Part shown: positions 10,164-21,210 of the stretch, piece after piece
How positions within the stretch are numbered: position 1 is the first letter of the stretch
Layout: every line of letters starts with the position of its first letter
Assembly (NCBI GenBank): GCA_033977485.1
Contig: CM066984.1
Location: 47,636,600 to 47,700,599, forward strand
Reading direction: 5' to 3'
Length of the DNA: 64,000 nt
From: Hydrangea macrophylla
Lineage: Eukaryota > Streptophyta > Magnoliopsida > Cornales > Hydrangeaceae
The notes under the pieces: generated by a model
The model's database searches: none
Told to the model about the DNA's origin: nothing
The model's input: the letters and a program-made list of their open reading frames with translations, nothing else
Program-made: the position numbers and the translations under genes

Positions 10164-10336
10164 ATGTCTTGTGTCATCTTATCCATTTTCGTTTTGAGTC
10201 TCCTTCTTTCTTTTGTGTCGTCGTGCTCTTATAAAAATAAAGGAAATCTGATTCGTTGAGTTCTTCATTCCTTTGTCCTTGTTCTTGTATGAGTCATGAA
10301 CCAAGAGTTACAAAAAAAATTGTTCTTGTTTGTTTT

Positions 10337-10355
10337 TTGGTAATAAAAAAAAAAA
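10337..10355 (+). mobile_element. Micro-insertion 3, poly-A-tailed (19 bp)
   Basis: TGTTCTTGTTTGTTTT occurs at 10321-10336 and 10356-10371 around TTGGTAAT plus poly-A. The duplication and tail fit a LINE-driven event, but the 8 non-A bases are too few to name the source. The surrounding tandem repeats make a replication-slippage origin possible. Confidence 0.45.
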
Positions 10356-10543
10356 TGTTCTTGTTTGTTTTGTGTCGTGCACATAGAAAAGTTACAAATT
10401 TTTTTTGCTATTCTTGTTTGTTTGTGTCATGCACCAAGTCAAAATTTTTTTTCTTGATTAGTTTAATTTCTCCACACCTAAACTGATTTCCTTGTTAGTT
10501 ACTACATAGATTCGAGGACGAATCCTTTTGAAGAGTGGGGGAA

Positions 10544-10914
10544 TGATGAGAATATCCATGGAGATCAATAATGCATTTTATTGGGCTAACTTAAAGAAGA
10601 TGAAGACTTAATATACTTTACAAAAGATCACGTCATGCTTATGAAGAAGAAGGATGAATACAGATAAAGGCTGAATAAACTTGCTTAATTCCATTCATGC
10701 GTGTGGAATTAAAAGGGATGATTATATATTTCATAATTTCAGATTATGTAAAGAGCTAATTGACATTCAAGATTGTTTCAAAAATGGAATCCTTCAAAGT
10801 GGGTGAAATAATCCTTGAAGGCTGATATATTGTTTATCTTCTTTCCTATTTTGAGACAAAGAATTGTTTCCTATTTGTATTTAAGTGCATAAACTGAAGA
10901 TTAAGTAATATATA
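10544..10914 (+). repeat. Element P: start of 3' LTR, cut by LINE B
   Basis: TGATGAGAATATCC follows the polypurine tract exactly as in the related elements. After about 370 bp the sequence changes to a T-run and LINE 3' sequence at 10915. The rest of this LTR is predicted beyond the window. Confidence 0.75.
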
Positions 10915-11101
10915 TTTTTTCGAACATATGGTAAATAAAGCCAAAAAAGGATGTACAAAAGTACAAGGGGTATATCCCAGGATATACAATAAGAACAGAA
11001 ATAAAAACAAAAGCTTGTAGCAAAGGGGGTTACTAACAATCCAAAAACATGGCAGCCAAGACAAAGAGACCAAACTGGCTAGCCAAAATAAAAAAATAGC
11101 A

Positions 11102-11959
11102 CTAAAGCCATTTACTAATTATGATATCAAGATTACTGTGATGCTTCCATTTTATCCTAATAAGAGCATTAATCTGTGAGATCAAGTTCTTGATGGTGAT
11201 TTCAGGAGGACAAAATATCTGTTTGAAAGTTCTATTGTTCCTTTCTTTCCATAAGCCATAAAGAACAACTCCCAAGCAAATTTTAGGTATCACATGATGT
11301 ACTCGCTTTCCTTTGAGGTACTGAGCCATCCAAAGTAGGGTGTCATTCTAGCTCTGCCCATTCCAAGTCAATCCACATCTTAACATAAGTTCCTACTAGA
11401 TAAAAGAAGAGTAAGAGCATGCAAAAAAAAAGGTGATCGTGGGTTTCCATTTGAGAATGGCAAAAAACATAAGCAAGAGGACCAGAAGTAAACATAGAGA
11501 TTCTATCATGGCTAGATAGCCTTAATTGGGCAGCTAACCAAAGGATAACACTCTGTCTAGGGGTACCTCCTTAGAACAAAACTATGTTATGCCAAGGAAC
11601 AATGGAGGAATGATCTCTCAGGTGGTCCCATATAAGGGGAGTATTGAAAGCACCATTAGGAATGACAGTCCAATTCACACTATCCTTACAGTTAGAGGGT
11701 TTGTAGAAGGTGGACAACAAATATCTGACTTCATCAAGCTCAATGGAATGAGAGCCAGGCCAGGCCCAATCCCATTCTCTAATGATGGCACTCACCTTAG
11801 CATTAATGTCAATAGCAGCATCATAGATAATTCTGTGAGAATAATTATCCATAAGAGAACCTATAGGGAGCCAATAATCAAACCAAAGAGAAGTGTGATT
11901 GCCATTGCCAATTTCGTGAAGTTTTAATAATTTTCTCCAATACCAAAAACATTGGGACG
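11102..11959 (-). pseudogene. LINE B ORF2, C-terminal part
   Basis: This block encodes the region after the reverse transcriptase, including an AYDAAI-type motif and the C-terminal GLWKERNNRTFK segment, ending at a stop at 11102. The zf-RVT area between is out of frame. Reading frames change between 11329 and 11571, so it is not translatable as one piece. The 3' untranslated tail is 10915-11101. Confidence 0.8.
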
Positions 11960-12048
11960 AAGAGAGAGAAAGTCTACCTTCTCTCTAGGATTTTGAGATT
12001 GCCTATTCTAGTTCATTTAGTTTTTATTCCTTTCTGTAATATGGTTGA

Positions 12049-15000
12049 ATGGGATCTAATAGGAAGAAACGTAATCCAAATGATGGTCTAGACCCTACTA
12101 AGACCAATAAATCTGATCAATTGAACCTCTCTAGTGATTCATTAAGCTCTGGAGATTCAAAACTGGGTACTCATGTGCTTATTGTTGCTAAATCAACATC
12201 TCCAGCTTCCATAGAACCTGTTTCCCCAATCTTGCCTAATGCTCATGGCTTCTCTGATGAGGAGCTTGAACTTGATGAAGATTGGGTAGTCCAAGAGGAT
12301 TTTGTGAATGAAGGATCTGACCAAGGTGTTTTCAAATCTCTTCAAGATTCTAATGAAATCTTAAAGAGAAAGAAACAAGCTGTGAAGTGTATTGAAGATC
12401 CTAAGGTGCTGAATGCTATTTCAACAATGAATGTCACTTCTTTTGATGTTGCTGCCTCATCCACATCCATGGCAAGTGAGGCTCTGATCTCATATCCGAG
12501 TGCCAAGCCTCTTACTGATCTTCCTTCTACTAATCCAAGCTTAGAGAGTGAGGAAGATGAGGTAGATGAGCAAATGGACCATCCACTTAAGGTGGGTTAT
12601 GAAGCTTCTCTTAGGATTAATTCTAATCTGGTTGAAGAGAATACAAAGCTCCGAACCCTTCTTGCTGAGATGAGTGAAAGGCAACAAGAGATCTTTGAAT
12701 CTCCCCCTATTAGTGCTCCCTTAAGTGGGGGATCATCCCATGCTGGTAGGACTTCTTACAGACCTAATGGTAGCAGAGGAGTTAAGGGGAACAGTAGAGG
12801 AGGTCATAGCTGGAGGGATTCTCAGTTTGAATCTTTTGATATATGCCCTGGAGCTCCTCTCCCAGTTTATGTTCTTCCTAAGAATGCATTGTCGTCATAT
12901 GATGGCAGGGTCCATTCAAAATCTGATGAAGAAGCTGTTGGAACACTTAAAAAGTTTGATGAGTTTGATCTTGAAAATAGGACTTGTGGTTTACCCGAGG
13001 TGTTTGTCTCAAGTGATACACACGCAGCCTCTCTTGCAGCAGTGTCTCACGCGCCCTTGACCAACGGTCATATTTTAAAAGCCCAAAAACCCGCATGTGG
13101 GCTGCCAAAGCACATGGGTGGCAGTCATTTTCCCCCATTACCCGGCCATTTGTCCATTGGTCAAGAAACCTCTTCTACAGACTTATCACCCCACATGGGT
13201 CATCCCGCAATTCCCGGCGCCGTGTCTGCCCACACGCAATGCCCCTTGACCAGAATTGCTGCCACACGCAATGACAGGGGCAGTTTGGTCCTAGCAGTTC
13301 CTGAAGTTACCGCTAAATCCCACGTGGGGTCTTCACTTTTAACCGCCACATCCGGCGCTGTGTCGGCTGTTGCCCCATCTGATGTGCGACGCGTGGATCC
13401 TTCCACTCAGCCCCCATGCGTCAACCTTGTTCTTCCTACTGGTGAGAGCTCGTCCAAAACTGTGGGCCCCATGTGTGGCTCGGTTCCCCCAATTTACCCG
13501 GCCCAAGCTGTGGCAGGTGCTAGCAATTTTCATCCAAAGGCCTGGGCAGCTTTGGTCACTCCTCAGAGCTCCTTAGGATTCAAGCTTAAATTTATTAAAC
13601 CTCTAGAAGGGCAACAAAGAAAACATTTACGAATTCCTAAGGAGGTGTTTGTTGAAGGCAGCCATGCTTGGAGTAACACCCTGGTAGGCTATTTTTTAGG
13701 GAAGAAATTACCCTTCTCTTTGGTCAAAAATGCAACTAGCAGGTTATGGGGGAAACACGGTCTACATGACATGGTGGCTACGGACTCTGGATTCTTCTTC
13801 TTTAAATTTAACAGTGAAGAGGAGAGCATGGCTATCCTTGAAGGAGGCCCTTGGCATGTAAGTGGGCAACCAATAATCCTGAGGAAATGGCAAACTGGTC
13901 TTACTCTTTCTAAAGAATCTATTGCCACAATTCCAGTTTGGGTTCATATCTCAAATATTCCTCTGGAACTCTGGAATCCTCTAGGGTTAAGTCATATAGC
14001 AAGTGCCATTGGGAAACCTCTGCATGTTGCCAAAATTACAGCACATGGTAGGAGAATCTCATATGCAAGGATCTGTATTGAATTGAATGCCAACCAAGAG
14101 CTTCTTAAAGAGCTTGTTATTGATTTTGAAGACCCAATTACTGGAGATATTGAGCCAATCTATCTTCCGGTTCAATACCAGTGGACTCCAGTCCGATGTG
14201 CTAAGTGCAAAAGATTTGGCCACGATTGTGCAAAACTTCCCAAAGCTCCAATCCCTGTCCAGAAAGCCACTACCATTACTCAGGAGCATGGGGAGGGTGC
14301 TTGGACAACCAAGGAAAAAGGGAAATTCATCAATGCTGATATTAATGTTAATTCTTCCATTGAGGCAGAACCTTTCCGTGATTCTGCTGTGGGAGAAAAT
14401 TCTGGGCAGAAATCGAAAATTCCAGACAAGCCACTCTTAAGTCCTAAGGAAAAACATCTAGACAGAAATATGTTCTCTTCTTTAGTTGATCCCACAGTTG
14501 AAGAGATTGAACCGAGCGGTGTTCAAGAATCATTGGAGGTAGAGGGCATCCCCAAAGATAAAATTTCTTTACGTAAAGAACCCACAACAGTAGAACTACA
14601 AAACTTACATGTTTGTTCTACCTCAATACAAATGGAAACTATAGAAGCCAATCTTAGTCAAGCAGATCAATCCTGTGAAGTCAATCTACAGCAGAATTCT
14701 AAGGAGGAACCAGATGGCACTATGGTACAAGTCTATGGGGATGCTGATATAAGCTCAGCTACTTATGCTATCCTTCCTCTATTGTCCAATCTCGGAGGAG
14801 AACAAGTACAAGAACAGCGGCATCAATTAGATGAGGGAGGCAACTTATCCCAATCTACAACCCACAAAGACTCAGGTATTCTTGAGACCCCTCATCTTGC
14901 AAATGGTAAGGGGATTATTAGTCCTGCTGATCCAATTGAGGAAGTTGTTACATCTACTGCCTACAAGGACTCAGGTCAGTCTCCTATTTCTACTAGTACT

Positions 15001-15078
15001 CCACACATTCACCATTCAAAGAAGAACAAAACAGGAGGTTCTTCAGGTAAGCGGAAACCTTCTCATAAACGTTCTTAA
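12049..15078 (+). CDS. LINE A ORF1 protein (RNA-binding, DUF4283)
   Basis: An uninterrupted 1009-residue frame from the ATG at 12049, longer than most plant L1 ORF1 proteins. The N-terminal half is Ser/Pro-rich and low in complexity, with a predicted short coiled coil near residues 187-212 (LRINSNL...KLRTLLAEM). DUF4283 lies at about residues 555-700 (GGPWH, PVWVHI). A zinc knuckle CAKCKRFGHDC lies at about 717-727, with C-x2-C-x4-H-x-C spacing. A Ser/Lys/Arg-rich tail ends the protein. ORF1 proteins coat LINE RNA to form the transposition particle. The stop TAA overlaps the ORF2 ATG (TAATG, 15076-15080). Confidence 0.85.
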   Translation: MGSNRKKRNPNDGLDPTKTNKSDQLNLSSDSLSSGDSKLGTHVLIVAKSTSPASIEPVSPILPNAHGFSDEELELDEDWVVQEDFVNEGSDQGVFKSLQDSNEILKRKKQAVKCIEDPKVLNAISTMNVTSFDVAASSTSMASEALISYPSAKPLTDLPSTNPSLESEEDEVDEQMDHPLKVGYEASLRINSNLVEENTKLRTLLAEMSERQQEIFESPPISAPLSGGSSHAGRTSYRPNGSRGVKGNSRGGHSWRDSQFESFDICPGAPLPVYVLPKNALSSYDGRVHSKSDEEAVGTLKKFDEFDLENRTCGLPEVFVSSDTHAASLAAVSHAPLTNGHILKAQKPACGLPKHMGGSHFPPLPGHLSIGQETSSTDLSPHMGHPAIPGAVSAHTQCPLTRIAATRNDRGSLVLAVPEVTAKSHVGSSLLTATSGAVSAVAPSDVRRVDPSTQPPCVNLVLPTGESSSKTVGPMCGSVPPIYPAQAVAGASNFHPKAWAALVTPQSSLGFKLKFIKPLEGQQRKHLRIPKEVFVEGSHAWSNTLVGYFLGKKLPFSLVKNATSRLWGKHGLHDMVATDSGFFFFKFNSEEESMAILEGGPWHVSGQPIILRKWQTGLTLSKESIATIPVWVHISNIPLELWNPLGLSHIASAIGKPLHVAKITAHGRRISYARICIELNANQELLKELVIDFEDPITGDIEPIYLPVQYQWTPVRCAKCKRFGHDCAKLPKAPIPVQKATTITQEHGEGAWTTKEKGKFINADINVNSSIEAEPFRDSAVGENSGQKSKIPDKPLLSPKEKHLDRNMFSSLVDPTVEEIEPSGVQESLEVEGIPKDKISLRKEPTTVELQNLHVCSTSIQMETIEANLSQADQSCEVNLQQNSKEEPDGTMVQVYGDADISSATYAILPLLSNLGGEQVQEQRHQLDEGGNLSQSTTHKDSGILETPHLANGKGIISPADPIEEVVTSTAYKDSGQSPISTSTPHIHHSKKNKTGGSSGKRKPSHKRS

Positions 15079-18000
15079 TGATTGTGTGTTCCTGGAATAT
15101 AAGGGGCCTCAACCAGCCCTCCAAACAATATGAGGTTGCTAAATTTATTTTTGCTAACAATATTGATGTCCTTGGACTTATTGAAACTAAGGTTAGGACC
15201 ACTAATGAAGAAAAAAAATCAAAAAGACAATTTTTAAGGACTGGAATTCAGTCTCCAATAGCACCCCAAACTCTGTTGGGAGAATTTGGGTAGGTTGGAA
15301 CCCTGACAAAATCAACCTTACTGTCCTTAGGATCTCTTCCCAAGTTATTCATGTTAATATTGGTAATGATGACCTTAATATTCAGTTTGAGGCATCTTTT
15401 ATTTATGGTTTTAACACAGGCCAGGAAAGAAAAGCTTTATGGACGGAGTTAAGTTCCCACTTTGACTCCAAAATAAATCATGTTCTTCTTGGAGATTTTA
15501 ACGTGGTTTTAAACACCAATGAAGTCTCTGAACCAGACTTTGGTTTACATTCTGATATTACTGATTTCAAAAATGTTGTTAATTCCCTTTGTCTCACTGA
15601 CCTGAGATATCTGGGAGAATTCTTTACTTGGAGTAATCGTAGATATGGGCGATCAGATTATACTCAAAGGAAATTGGATAGAGCTCTGGTTAACCAAAAT
15701 TGGCTGGACAACTTTGATGATTCTTATGTTCATTTCCAAGAACCTAGTATTTCTGACCATTCCCCTCTTGTCCTTTTCCTTGATAATAATGTTAAGAGGA
15801 AGGGTAAAGCTTTTAAATTCTTCAATTTCTGGACACAACTGGATTCTTACAACCTTTCCATTTCTAATGCTTGGAATACTACTGTCAATGGTACTAATCA
15901 GTATCAAGTTTGTCATAAACTTAGATTGGTTAAATACGAGTTGAAAAGTCTTAGTAAAAGTTTTGTTGGAAAGGAAAAACTGTTAGCTGACAAAGCTAGG
16001 GCTGACCTCAAAGCAGTTCAGTCCGACCTTCTTAACAATCCTTGTTGCCCTTCTCTAATCTCCAAACAAAAACAATGTTTATCTACTTTCCTAAAAGCTA
16101 TTTGGATGGAAGAGGAAACTCTTAAGCAGAAATCTAGGGTGTAATGGTTAGAATCAGGGGACAAAAATTCAAGATACTTTTTCCAACATATTAAAAGTAG
16201 GAGAAATAGGAAAAGGATTTTCAAACTTGAAAAACCTGATGGCACCTTTACTTGCACCATTGATGAAGCTAAAGTGGAGGCAGTAAGGTATTTTAAAGAT
16301 TTACTGGGCACCATTGCTAATAACCTTTACCCTGGAATTGATATTCTTCGAAGGGTTATCAATAAAAGGATACCTGAGAATCTTTTGGAGGATCTTGATA
16401 GAATCCCTAATCCTGATGAGATTAAGCACACTTTGTTTAGTTTGCATGACAACAAGGCCCCAGGCCCAGATGGTTTTAATGCATATTTCTTTAAGAAAGC
16501 TTGGGAGACTATTGGGCCTACTGTTATTGAAGCAATTCAAGAATTTTTTCTTTCAGGCGAAATGTTAAGAGAATCTAATGCTACCATCATAGCTCTGATT
16601 CCTAAAGTGCCCAACCCCTCTAAGATGGATGATTTTAGACCAATCTCTTGTTGTAATACCATTTACAAATGTATATCCAAAATTATTGCTAATAGAATCC
16701 AATCTTTTCTTCCTACAATTATTGATCAAGCTCAGTCTGCTTTTGTTAAGGGTAGGAAAATTAGCGATAATGTCCTTCTAGCTCAGGATCTTCTTAGAGA
16801 CTATCACAAAGTTGGGGGGAAACCTAGAGTTGCTACCAAAGTTGACCTGATGAAAGCATATGATAGTGTTAGTTGGAATTTCTTGTTTGATCTTCTTGAT
16901 ATTATGGGGTTTCCTCCTAAACTAAAAAAATGGGTTTTTGCTTGCGTTACTACCCCTAGATACTCCATTAACTTTAATGAGGAATCTGTTGGATACTTTG
17001 ATGGCGCTAGAGGTCTTAGACAAGGAGATCCTATCTCCCCTTACCTTTTTGTTCTTATCATGGAGGCTCTTAGCCAACTTCTCCATCACAATATTCAAAA
17101 TGGTGATTTCAAATACCATTGGAAATGTGAAAAATTAAAAATCTCCCACCTTTGTTTTGCTGATGATTTAATCATTTTACTGAATGGGGACATTGATTCT
17201 GCTAAACTAGTTTGAAAAACTTTAAATCAATTCTATGACTGGTCTGGTCTTCAAGCTAACAATGCTAAAAGTTGTGTCTTTTTCTCTGGGGTTGATGATC
17301 AAATTGCTAATGATATTCTGAGGGAACTCCAATTTACCAGAGGATCCCTTCCTATGCGATACCTTGGAGTTCCTCTGATAACTACTAAATTGAAAAAATG
17401 CCATTGTGAAGAGTTGGTTAATAAAATATGTTCTAGAGTTACTTCCTGGAAATCTAAATTCTTATCTTATGCAGGTAGGGCTCAGCTTATCCAGTCTGTG
17501 TTGGTGGGTATCCAACAATATTGGTCAGGGATGTTTATTCTTCCAAAAGGGGTCCTTAAGCAGGTTGATCAATCCTTAATGAGATTTCTTTGGACTGGCT
17601 CCACAGAGAAAGGACATGGAGCCAAAATTGCTTGGGCCAAGGTTTGCAAACCAAAAAAAGAAGGTGGTTTGGGGTTCAAAGATGTTTATCTCACAAATAC
17701 TCTATTAAATTTAAAGCACATTGGTAACCTTCTTGACCCTACTAATAATTCTTTGTGGAAAGCTTGGGTACATTTGTACATGATTAAAACAAAGAGCTTT
17801 TGGGAAATCAAAGCTCCCAGCCAGTGCTCTTGGTACTGGAATAAGTGTTAAAACTTAGGGCCCTTGTCAAACCAATCCTTACTCATAAGATTGGTGATGG
17901 CAAACATACCTCCCTTTGGTTTGATAATTGGCTTCCCATTGGTCCTTTGATTGAACAAAATACTAGTAGGATTGCTTATGATGCGGCTATTGATGTAAAA

Positions 18001-18699
18001 GCTAAAGTTGAGGCTATTATAAGTAACAATGACTGGAGGTGGCCCTCGTCTAACTCCATTGGCTTGAATGAAGTTCGCAATGTCTTATCTAATATGTATA
18101 AGCCTAATGGTATGTCGGATAGTGTCTCTTGGACTATTTCCCCCTCGGGGAAGTATAAATTTGCACACATTTGGGACCATTTTAGAGATGTTGCTCCTGT
18201 GGCATCTTGGTACAATATTGTTTGGTTTTCAGGTTGCACTCCTAGACAAAATTTTGTTCTTTGGATTGCGGTTCAGAATAGACTTGCAGCACAAGATAGG
18301 ATCTTTGCCTACACACCTGGTCCTCTTACTTGTGTGTTTTGTCATGGCCAGATGGAATCACATAATCACTTATTTTTTGAGTGTACTTATGTTTCTTTTA
18401 TTTGGCAGGTTTTGATGCAAAGGTGTGAGCTCAGATGGAATAGGACAGATTGGGATGTTACTGTTCAGTGGATGGCGCAACATTGGAAGGGGAAACAAAT
18501 CAAACAAGCTATCCCAGTTATCTGTCTTGGGGTAGCTGTCTATGGTATATGGAAAGAGAGAAATACTAGGACTTTTAAAGGTCCTGCCACTCCTAAAGAA
18601 CAGTTGCTGCAAACTTTAACATCTCAGATTAATTTGCAAATTAGATCTCATTGGAAACAACATCCCCAAGTCGAAATCTATGCTAGAAACTGGATTTAG
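15078..18699 (+). pseudogene. LINE A ORF2 (endonuclease-reverse transcriptase), inactivated
   Basis: Domain order is an APE-type endonuclease (CSWNIRGLNQPS at the start, LLGDFN near 15490, SDHSPL near 15750), a reverse transcriptase ([10 protein letters not shown] near 16450, RQGDPISPYLF near 17020, catalytic FADD near 17155) and a zf-RVT segment (CVFC...H...C near 18330). Lesions seen are a frameshift at the A-run near 15210, a stop at 16142-16144 (where relatives have Gln), a stop at 17213-17215, and a one-base deletion near 17845. The protein would nick target DNA and copy LINE RNA in place; this copy cannot do so on its own. Confidence 0.88.
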
Positions 18700-19002
18700 A
18701 GTTGATGCTTTGTTGTGCTTTTGTTTGAAATCTCTCAAGTTTTGTATTGTATTGTATTGGGTTGTTTTGTTTTGAGATTTGTTTATCCGTGTGTTGTTTG
18801 CATGGGACTTCTAGGCTTGTCCTATCCCTTTCCTTTGGTTCTTTTTGTTAGTTGTTGTTGATTCTTGCCTGGTAAGGCTTTTCAGTGGTTAACTGTGCCA
18901 CCTGTCCTTATGCTTTGTGCCTTTTGAATATCCTGGGGTATGCCCCTTGTACATGTGTACATTCTTTTTGGAATATATTTACCATTTTCCTGAAAAAAAA
19001 AA
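18700..19002 (+). other. LINE A 3' UTR with conserved terminal hairpin
   Basis: No ORF. T-rich UTR followed by the block shared with the other LINEs here: GGGG-TATG-CCCC inverted repeat, TGTACA repeats and TATTTACC, then A15 or so. Shared 3' ends like this are what a LINE reverse transcriptase of the stringent type recognises; that role is inferred. Confidence 0.6.
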
Positions 19003-19017
19003 AAAAACATTGGGACG

Positions 19018-20102
19018 GGGCTTTAACTTGCCAAAAACTTTTATTTTAAAGCATGTACATGTGGACCCACTTTTTCTATAGAGATTGATTAGAAAGGGTC
19101 TAAAAGGCTTCCTATATGTTTAAACCCCAACCCTCCTTCCTTCTTGGGTCTACAAACTTTTTTCCAAGCAACCTTGGCACTGTGGGACCTGTCAGTGTTA
19201 CTAGCCCATAGGAACCTGGACATAATTTGAACCACTTGGTTGAGAACTCCTTTAGGAAGAACAAACATACCAGACCAGTAAAGTTGGATACTTGTCAAAA
19301 CAAAATAAATCAGTTGAGCTCTACCAGCATAGGAAAGGAATAAATCAGTTGAATTTCCAAGAATTAACTCTCGAACACATTGTATTAACCAAATCTTCAC
19401 AATATTGTTGTTTAATCTTATAGGTGATCAAAGGCACCCCAAGGTACCTTATAGGCAGAGTGCCTTTAACAAAATTGAGAGTGGTTAAGACGGTATCAGC
19501 AATTTCTACCTCCACATTAGAGAAAAAGAGACAAGTCTTAGCATTATTAGCGTGGAGGCGGGTAAAGAGGTAAAATTGATTTAGAGTTTGCCTGACCAGG
19601 GTAGCACTTTCCTCATCTCCTTTAAAAAAGATGAGAAGGTCATCAGCAAAGCATAGGTGAGATAAATGTAATTTGTCACACTTCCAATGGTATTGGAAGG
19701 GCCTATTACTGATATTGTGTTGGAGTAGTTGGCTAAGATTATCCATGACAAGGACAAACAAATAGGGAGATATGGGATCCCCTTGTCTAATACGCTTAGC
19801 ACCATCAAAGAAGCCGACAGATTCACCATTAAAATTTATAGAGTACTTGGGAGTAGTACCTAAGTACATCTAAAATATCAAAAAGGAACTCCCAACTGAA
19901 ACTATCATAGGCCTTCATAATATCCACTTTAGCTACCACTCTAGGTCTGCCCAAAGATTTATGGTAGTCCCTAAGAAGATTTTGGGCCAACAAGACATTA
20001 TCACTAATTTCCTGCCTTTAATAAAAGTAGATTGGGCTTGATCTACCATGTTAGGGAGGATCAACTTAAGCCAACTAGCAATAATTTTAGAGATGCATTT
20101 GT
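19018..20102 (-). pseudogene. LINE B ORF2, reverse transcriptase palm to thumb
   Basis: Encodes RQGDPISPYLF and the FADD catalytic motif (about 19640-19800), then [11 protein letters not shown] and a truncated run toward the thumb. A frameshift lies in the KGRK motif near 20017, and further shifts lie near 19345-19400. Continues LINE B after the LINE A insertion. Confidence 0.8.
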
Positions 20103-20397
20103 TTTTATTTATTTATTTATTTATTTTTTTTATTTTGGAAAATGGTTAATCAATAAAAAAACAAAAGCCAAACGGCACTGTACAAAGCTACAAGCGGCAT
20201 ACCTCAGGATATACAATGAGCACACCAACAAGCATCCAGACGATACTGATGGATGGGGGATTATCACAAGCGAAAGCCATAATAAAGCCCCATCCTAAAC
20301 CAGAAAGCCCCAAGCAAGGGGAGACACAACCACATTCTAAATAGGAAAAGAGCCAAATGGTCCCACAAACCAGCAACCAATTCCCCAATAAGAAAAG
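20103..20397 (-). mobile_element. LINE R: 295-bp 5'-truncated LINE
   Basis: GCATTTGT at 20095-20102 is repeated at 20398-20405. The insert starts with a (TTTA)n/T-rich tail and contains the minus-strand LINE hallmark, here slightly diverged (GCGGCATACCTCAGG). It has no ORF. It interrupts LINE B's reverse transcriptase gene. Confidence 0.85.
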
Positions 20398-21210
20398 GCA
20401 TTTGTAAATAGTATTGCAACAGGAAATAGGCATAAGGCCACTCATCTTGGTTGGGTTAGGCACTTTGGGAATCAGAGCAATAAGAGTGGTGTTGTATTCC
20501 CTAAGTAACTCACTAGTATGAAAGAATTCTTTAATGGCTGCCAGGATGGAGGGCCCAGTAGTGGCCCAAGACTTCTTAAAGAAGAAATAATTAAAACCAT
20601 CTGGTCCAGGAGCCTTGTTACTATGCAATCTAAAGAAGGCTTTTTTAATCTCTATATCATAAGGGTACCTTTCCAACTCTGCCAGAAGATCCATAGGACT
20701 CTTTTATGAACAAAATTCCTAAGGGCCTCTTTCCCAGGGAAAGCATGGTAGGAAGGAGTGCCAAGCAAAATTTTGAAATACCTAATAGCTTTCTCCTTAG
20801 CTTCATCACGATTTGTACTGAAACTACCATCAGGTTTTTCAAGGATAAAAATTCTTTTCATAATCCTTCTAGTTTTAATAGACATGTGGAAATATCTAGA
20901 CTTTTTGTCACCAGCCTCAAGCCATTGTAATCTGAATTTTTGCTTAAGGATCTTTTCTTCAATCTAGATGGCTTCCTAGAAATTTTTCAAACATATTTTG
21001 TATGCTTAAATCAAGGAAGGTATGGATGGGTCATGAGCTAAGGCCGATTGGACAATTTTAAGTTCCTCTCTAGCCTTATTTGCATTATCCTTTTCTTGGC
21101 CCAGAGTAAGCTTACCAAATTTTTTTAGATCTTTTTTAAGAATTCTAAGCTTTGGCATATTTGGTATTGAGCAGTCCCTTCAATATTTTGATTCCAGGTA
21201 GTCTTGACAG
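20398..21210 (-). pseudogene. LINE B ORF2, N-terminal reverse transcriptase region
   Basis: Encodes [11 protein letters not shown] (about 20600) and PISCCNTIYK, in at least two frames, plus the endonuclease-RT linker up to 21210. Ends abruptly at LTR C; GACAG (21206-21210) is the predicted left target duplication of element C. Confidence 0.8.

Larger units (their letters stand above)
10004..10543 (+). mobile_element. Element P: interior, about 540 bp, no coding capacity
   Basis: Only a leader-like stretch, a run of imperfect repeats of a TTGTTCTTGTTTG...GTCATGCACC unit (about 10275-10455) and a polypurine tract (10531-10543, AAGAGTGGGGGAA) separate the two LTRs. No gag or pol remains, so P is a deletion derivative or a non-autonomous member. 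Three tiny insertions with target duplications lie inside (10037-10060, 10115-10163, 10337-10355). Confidence 0.7.
11960..19002 (+). mobile_element. LINE A, full-length L1-type element (7.0 kb)
   Basis: A 15-bp target duplication (AAAAACATTGGGACG at 11945-11959 and 19003-19017) encloses a short 5' UTR (89 bp), ORF1, ORF2, a 3' UTR and a poly-A tail. It is the only copy in the window that appears complete at both ends. It lies in LINE B's ORF2 in the opposite orientation. The 3' end carries the family hallmark CCTGGGGTATGCCCC, then TTGTACATGTGTACA and TATTTACC before the tail. Confidence 0.92.
10915..21210 (-). mobile_element. LINE B (L1-type), split by LINE A, LINE R and gypsy C
   Basis: The 3' poly-A (as T-run 10915-10920) lies next to P's LTR. 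ORF2 sequence then appears in three blocks: 10915-11959, 19003-20102 and 20398-21210. At 21211 the LTR of gypsy C begins inside the linker between endonuclease and reverse transcriptase, so LINE B's 5' half should resume beyond the window. LINE A sits between the first two blocks and LINE R between the last two, both with target duplications. Confidence 0.85.

Noticed and set aside
20103..20397. Possible SINE
   Set aside because: No tRNA-like promoter boxes are visible, and the sequence matches the LINE 3' tail, so it is a truncated LINE.
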